Source: Gnetum montanum
Lineage: Eukaryota; Streptophyta; Gnetopsida; Gnetales; Gnetaceae
DNA length: 20,989 bases
Direction: 5' to 3'
Assembly: GCA_015680685.1 (NCBI GenBank)
Contig: MNCI01018183.1
Location: 64,001-84,989, forward strand
This document shows positions 19,961 through 20,989 of the stretch, piece after piece. A model generated the notes under the pieces. It saw only the letters and a program-made list of their open reading frames with translations, made no database searches and was not told the DNA's origin. Numbering within the stretch: position 1 is the stretch's first letter; each line of letters starts with the position of its first letter. A program made the translations under genes and the position numbers.

Positions 19961-19978
19961 TTCCTAGCAATGGTACCA
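19961..19978 (-). promoter_or_regulatory. Primer binding site, tRNA-Asp type, CpG-decayed
   Basis: Minus strand TGGTACCATTGCTAGGAA, one base inside the LTR end (CATCA, T, TGG). The complement of a plant tRNA-Asp 3' end, from memory, is TGGCGCCGTTGCCGGGGA. The site differs at six positions, five of them within the three CG dinucleotides (CG to TA, CA and TA). It is therefore best read as an eroded tRNA-Asp PBS, the type used by Athila elements. Confidence 0.75.
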
Positions 19979-20730
19979 ATGATGAGCGGCAAGTACCCCC
20001 TACACCCAACCATACGAATCATAAGTATTCACTAGTAATCTAGTTGAATTCTATAGACTTAGTTACCTAAATAGTCAATATTCCTAATAGTGAATCATGG
20101 GGTTGGAAGGTTGATGTCTTGTTAATCCACACTTGTGTTTAATTGCAAGTATGGTTAAGTGTGGTTAAAACATATGATATGTATTTTTATAATTATTTTA
20201 TTATTTTCTCTCCTAATAGTTAGATGATTGAATGAGGATATAAGAATTGGATTAACTAACAAATTGACTATTTTATTAACTACTTATCCTAACATGGACT
20301 ATCTGCTCCCATTTAACTAGTATTAACATTGCTGGGTGGTTATCAAGTGATTATTACTAGGCATACCAACCATCCACTACTAAGACTACCAAGTGTTAAT
20401 ACATTATGCTTGAAATAGTCATGCTTACGTGTATATGATTAATTTTATTAATTACTAGAAAACATAAATGTAAAGTGTATGAAAAGTAAAATGTTGAATA
20501 TAAATAGTAAACTAGTATAAGTGATCCAATGGATGTAGGAAATCTTGATTTTATTGTTGATCATGCAAATGTATCTAGGTTTATAAGCACTTGAATAAAA
20601 CTCCATATAATCTCGTATATGTACACTACGAGTACTCAACAGAAAAATATTCCATCTCTGGAAGAAGAAAATTGCAAGGGTTTAGCTAAGACTAAACTGA
20701 AAGGTATAATAAATGTGAGAAGTGCATGCA

Positions 20731-20737
20731 TTATATA
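20731..20737 (-). promoter_or_regulatory. TATA box of the element B 5' LTR
   Basis: Minus strand CCTATATAATGCATGC contains TATATAA, in the correct orientation and about 750 bp upstream of the PBS. Transcription would start roughly 25-35 bp downstream, near 20700. It would drive the whole element. Confidence 0.6.
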
Positions 20738-20768
20738 GGTAGTGACTACATCAATGTCAACATATCTA

Positions 20769-20845
20769 TGTCAATGCATCCTACCATGTATTGACAAGGA
20801 TACATTGACAAGGCTGCATTGACAGGGATGCATTGACACAACCTA
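20769..20845. repeat. 14-bp tandem repeats with an inverted copy upstream of the LTR TATA box
   Basis: Three head-to-tail 14-bp units (20791-20804, 20805-20818, 20819-20832; consensus TTGACARGGMTRCA) plus a partial fourth from 20833. TGTCAATGCATCCT at 20769-20782 is the reverse complement of a unit with one mismatch. The location, 30-110 bp upstream of the TATA box, is typical of retroelement enhancers. TTGAC is also the core of the WRKY W-box, but the base after it is A, not the preferred C/T. Confidence 0.7.
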
Positions 20846-20989
20846 TCTTAATGATGTTTCATTAAAAGGAAAAACCATGAGCTTTATTCACTACATAAAC
20901 ACTAGATTGTGAATCAAGAAATGGGTTGCAAGCTACATAAGTAGGGTAGCACTCTAATAAAGTCTACCTGCACTTATGAAAGCAATGAC

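Larger units (their letters stand above)
10409..20989 (-). mobile_element. Element B: near-complete Athila-like Ty3/gypsy LTR retrotransposon, heavily mutated
   Basis: All parts lie on the minus strand in canonical order: 5' LTR (19980 to beyond 20989), primer binding site (19961-19978), gag-like frame from 19819, protease (about 17560-17885), reverse transcriptase (about 16250-17110), RNase H/linker (15500-16250), integrase (14400-15500), spacer, ORF3 (10993-12567) and 3' LTR (10409-10987). The order protease-RT-RNase H-integrase defines Ty3/gypsy. The tRNA-Asp-type PBS and the additional ORF between integrase and the 3' LTR point to the Athila lineage (inference; an RT tree would decide). 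LTR copies differ at about 17 sites in the first 122 bp, mostly transitions, so the insertion is old. The many stops and frameshifts in every frame show that it is inactive. Confidence 0.9.
19980..20989 (-). repeat. 5' LTR of element B (incomplete at the right edge)
   Basis: Positions 19980-20546 repeat the 3' LTR (10409-10987), ending in CATCA next to the PBS. Beyond 20546 there is no partner in the window. This part nevertheless carries the TATA box (20731-20737) and upstream short repeats expected of U3, so the LTR most likely continues to or past 20989. Confidence 0.75.

Overview
This window looks like intergenic DNA from a large plant nuclear genome, most plausibly a gymnosperm or conifer, although the species cannot be read from the sequence. 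It holds no bacterial-style genes, no tRNA or rRNA, and no host protein-coding gene that I can support. What is recognisable is old, heavily mutated Ty3/gypsy LTR-retrotransposon DNA on both strands. The retroelement frames are broken mainly by substitutions, with many TAG, TAA and TGA codons. CG dinucleotides look scarce and TG/CA abundant, as expected of long-methylated repeats.

The right half (10409-20989) is one minus-strand element, called element B here. Reading leftward it has a 5' LTR that runs off the right edge (with a TATA box and short upstream repeats), a decayed tRNA-Asp-type primer binding site, a gag-like frame, a retropepsin, reverse transcriptase, an RNase H/linker region, an integrase with zinc-finger, core and C-terminal parts, a spacer of about 1.8 kb, and an extra ORF ('ORF3') where Athila-type elements carry an env-like gene. 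A shortened 3' LTR closes it. PBS type, gene order and ORF3 position suggest an Athila-like lineage.

The left half is a patchwork. Positions 1-780 hold a second minus-strand ORF3 copy. Positions 1867-2634 hold a third, more diverged copy on the plus strand. A plus-strand gag-protease remnant (element A, about 5290-7622) ends at a stop with no reverse transcriptase after it. A minus-strand reverse transcriptase fragment (element C, about 8820-9620) has lost its catalytic Asp pair. Between them lie non-coding stretches with unusual short-repeat structure: a ~20-bp repeat array built on AAGACGTCTT (1411-1672), a field of CAACGTTG-derived octamers (3365-4752), and a degenerate ~30-bp array (7918-8075).

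Five single-N positions are present. Two (1093, 9558) sit between near-identical flanks of 46 and 53 bp, and one (3339) ends a 40-base C run. These look like unresolved assembly joins. Nothing here looks capable of making an intact protein. The value of the window is as a record of retroelement structure, nesting and methylation-driven decay.
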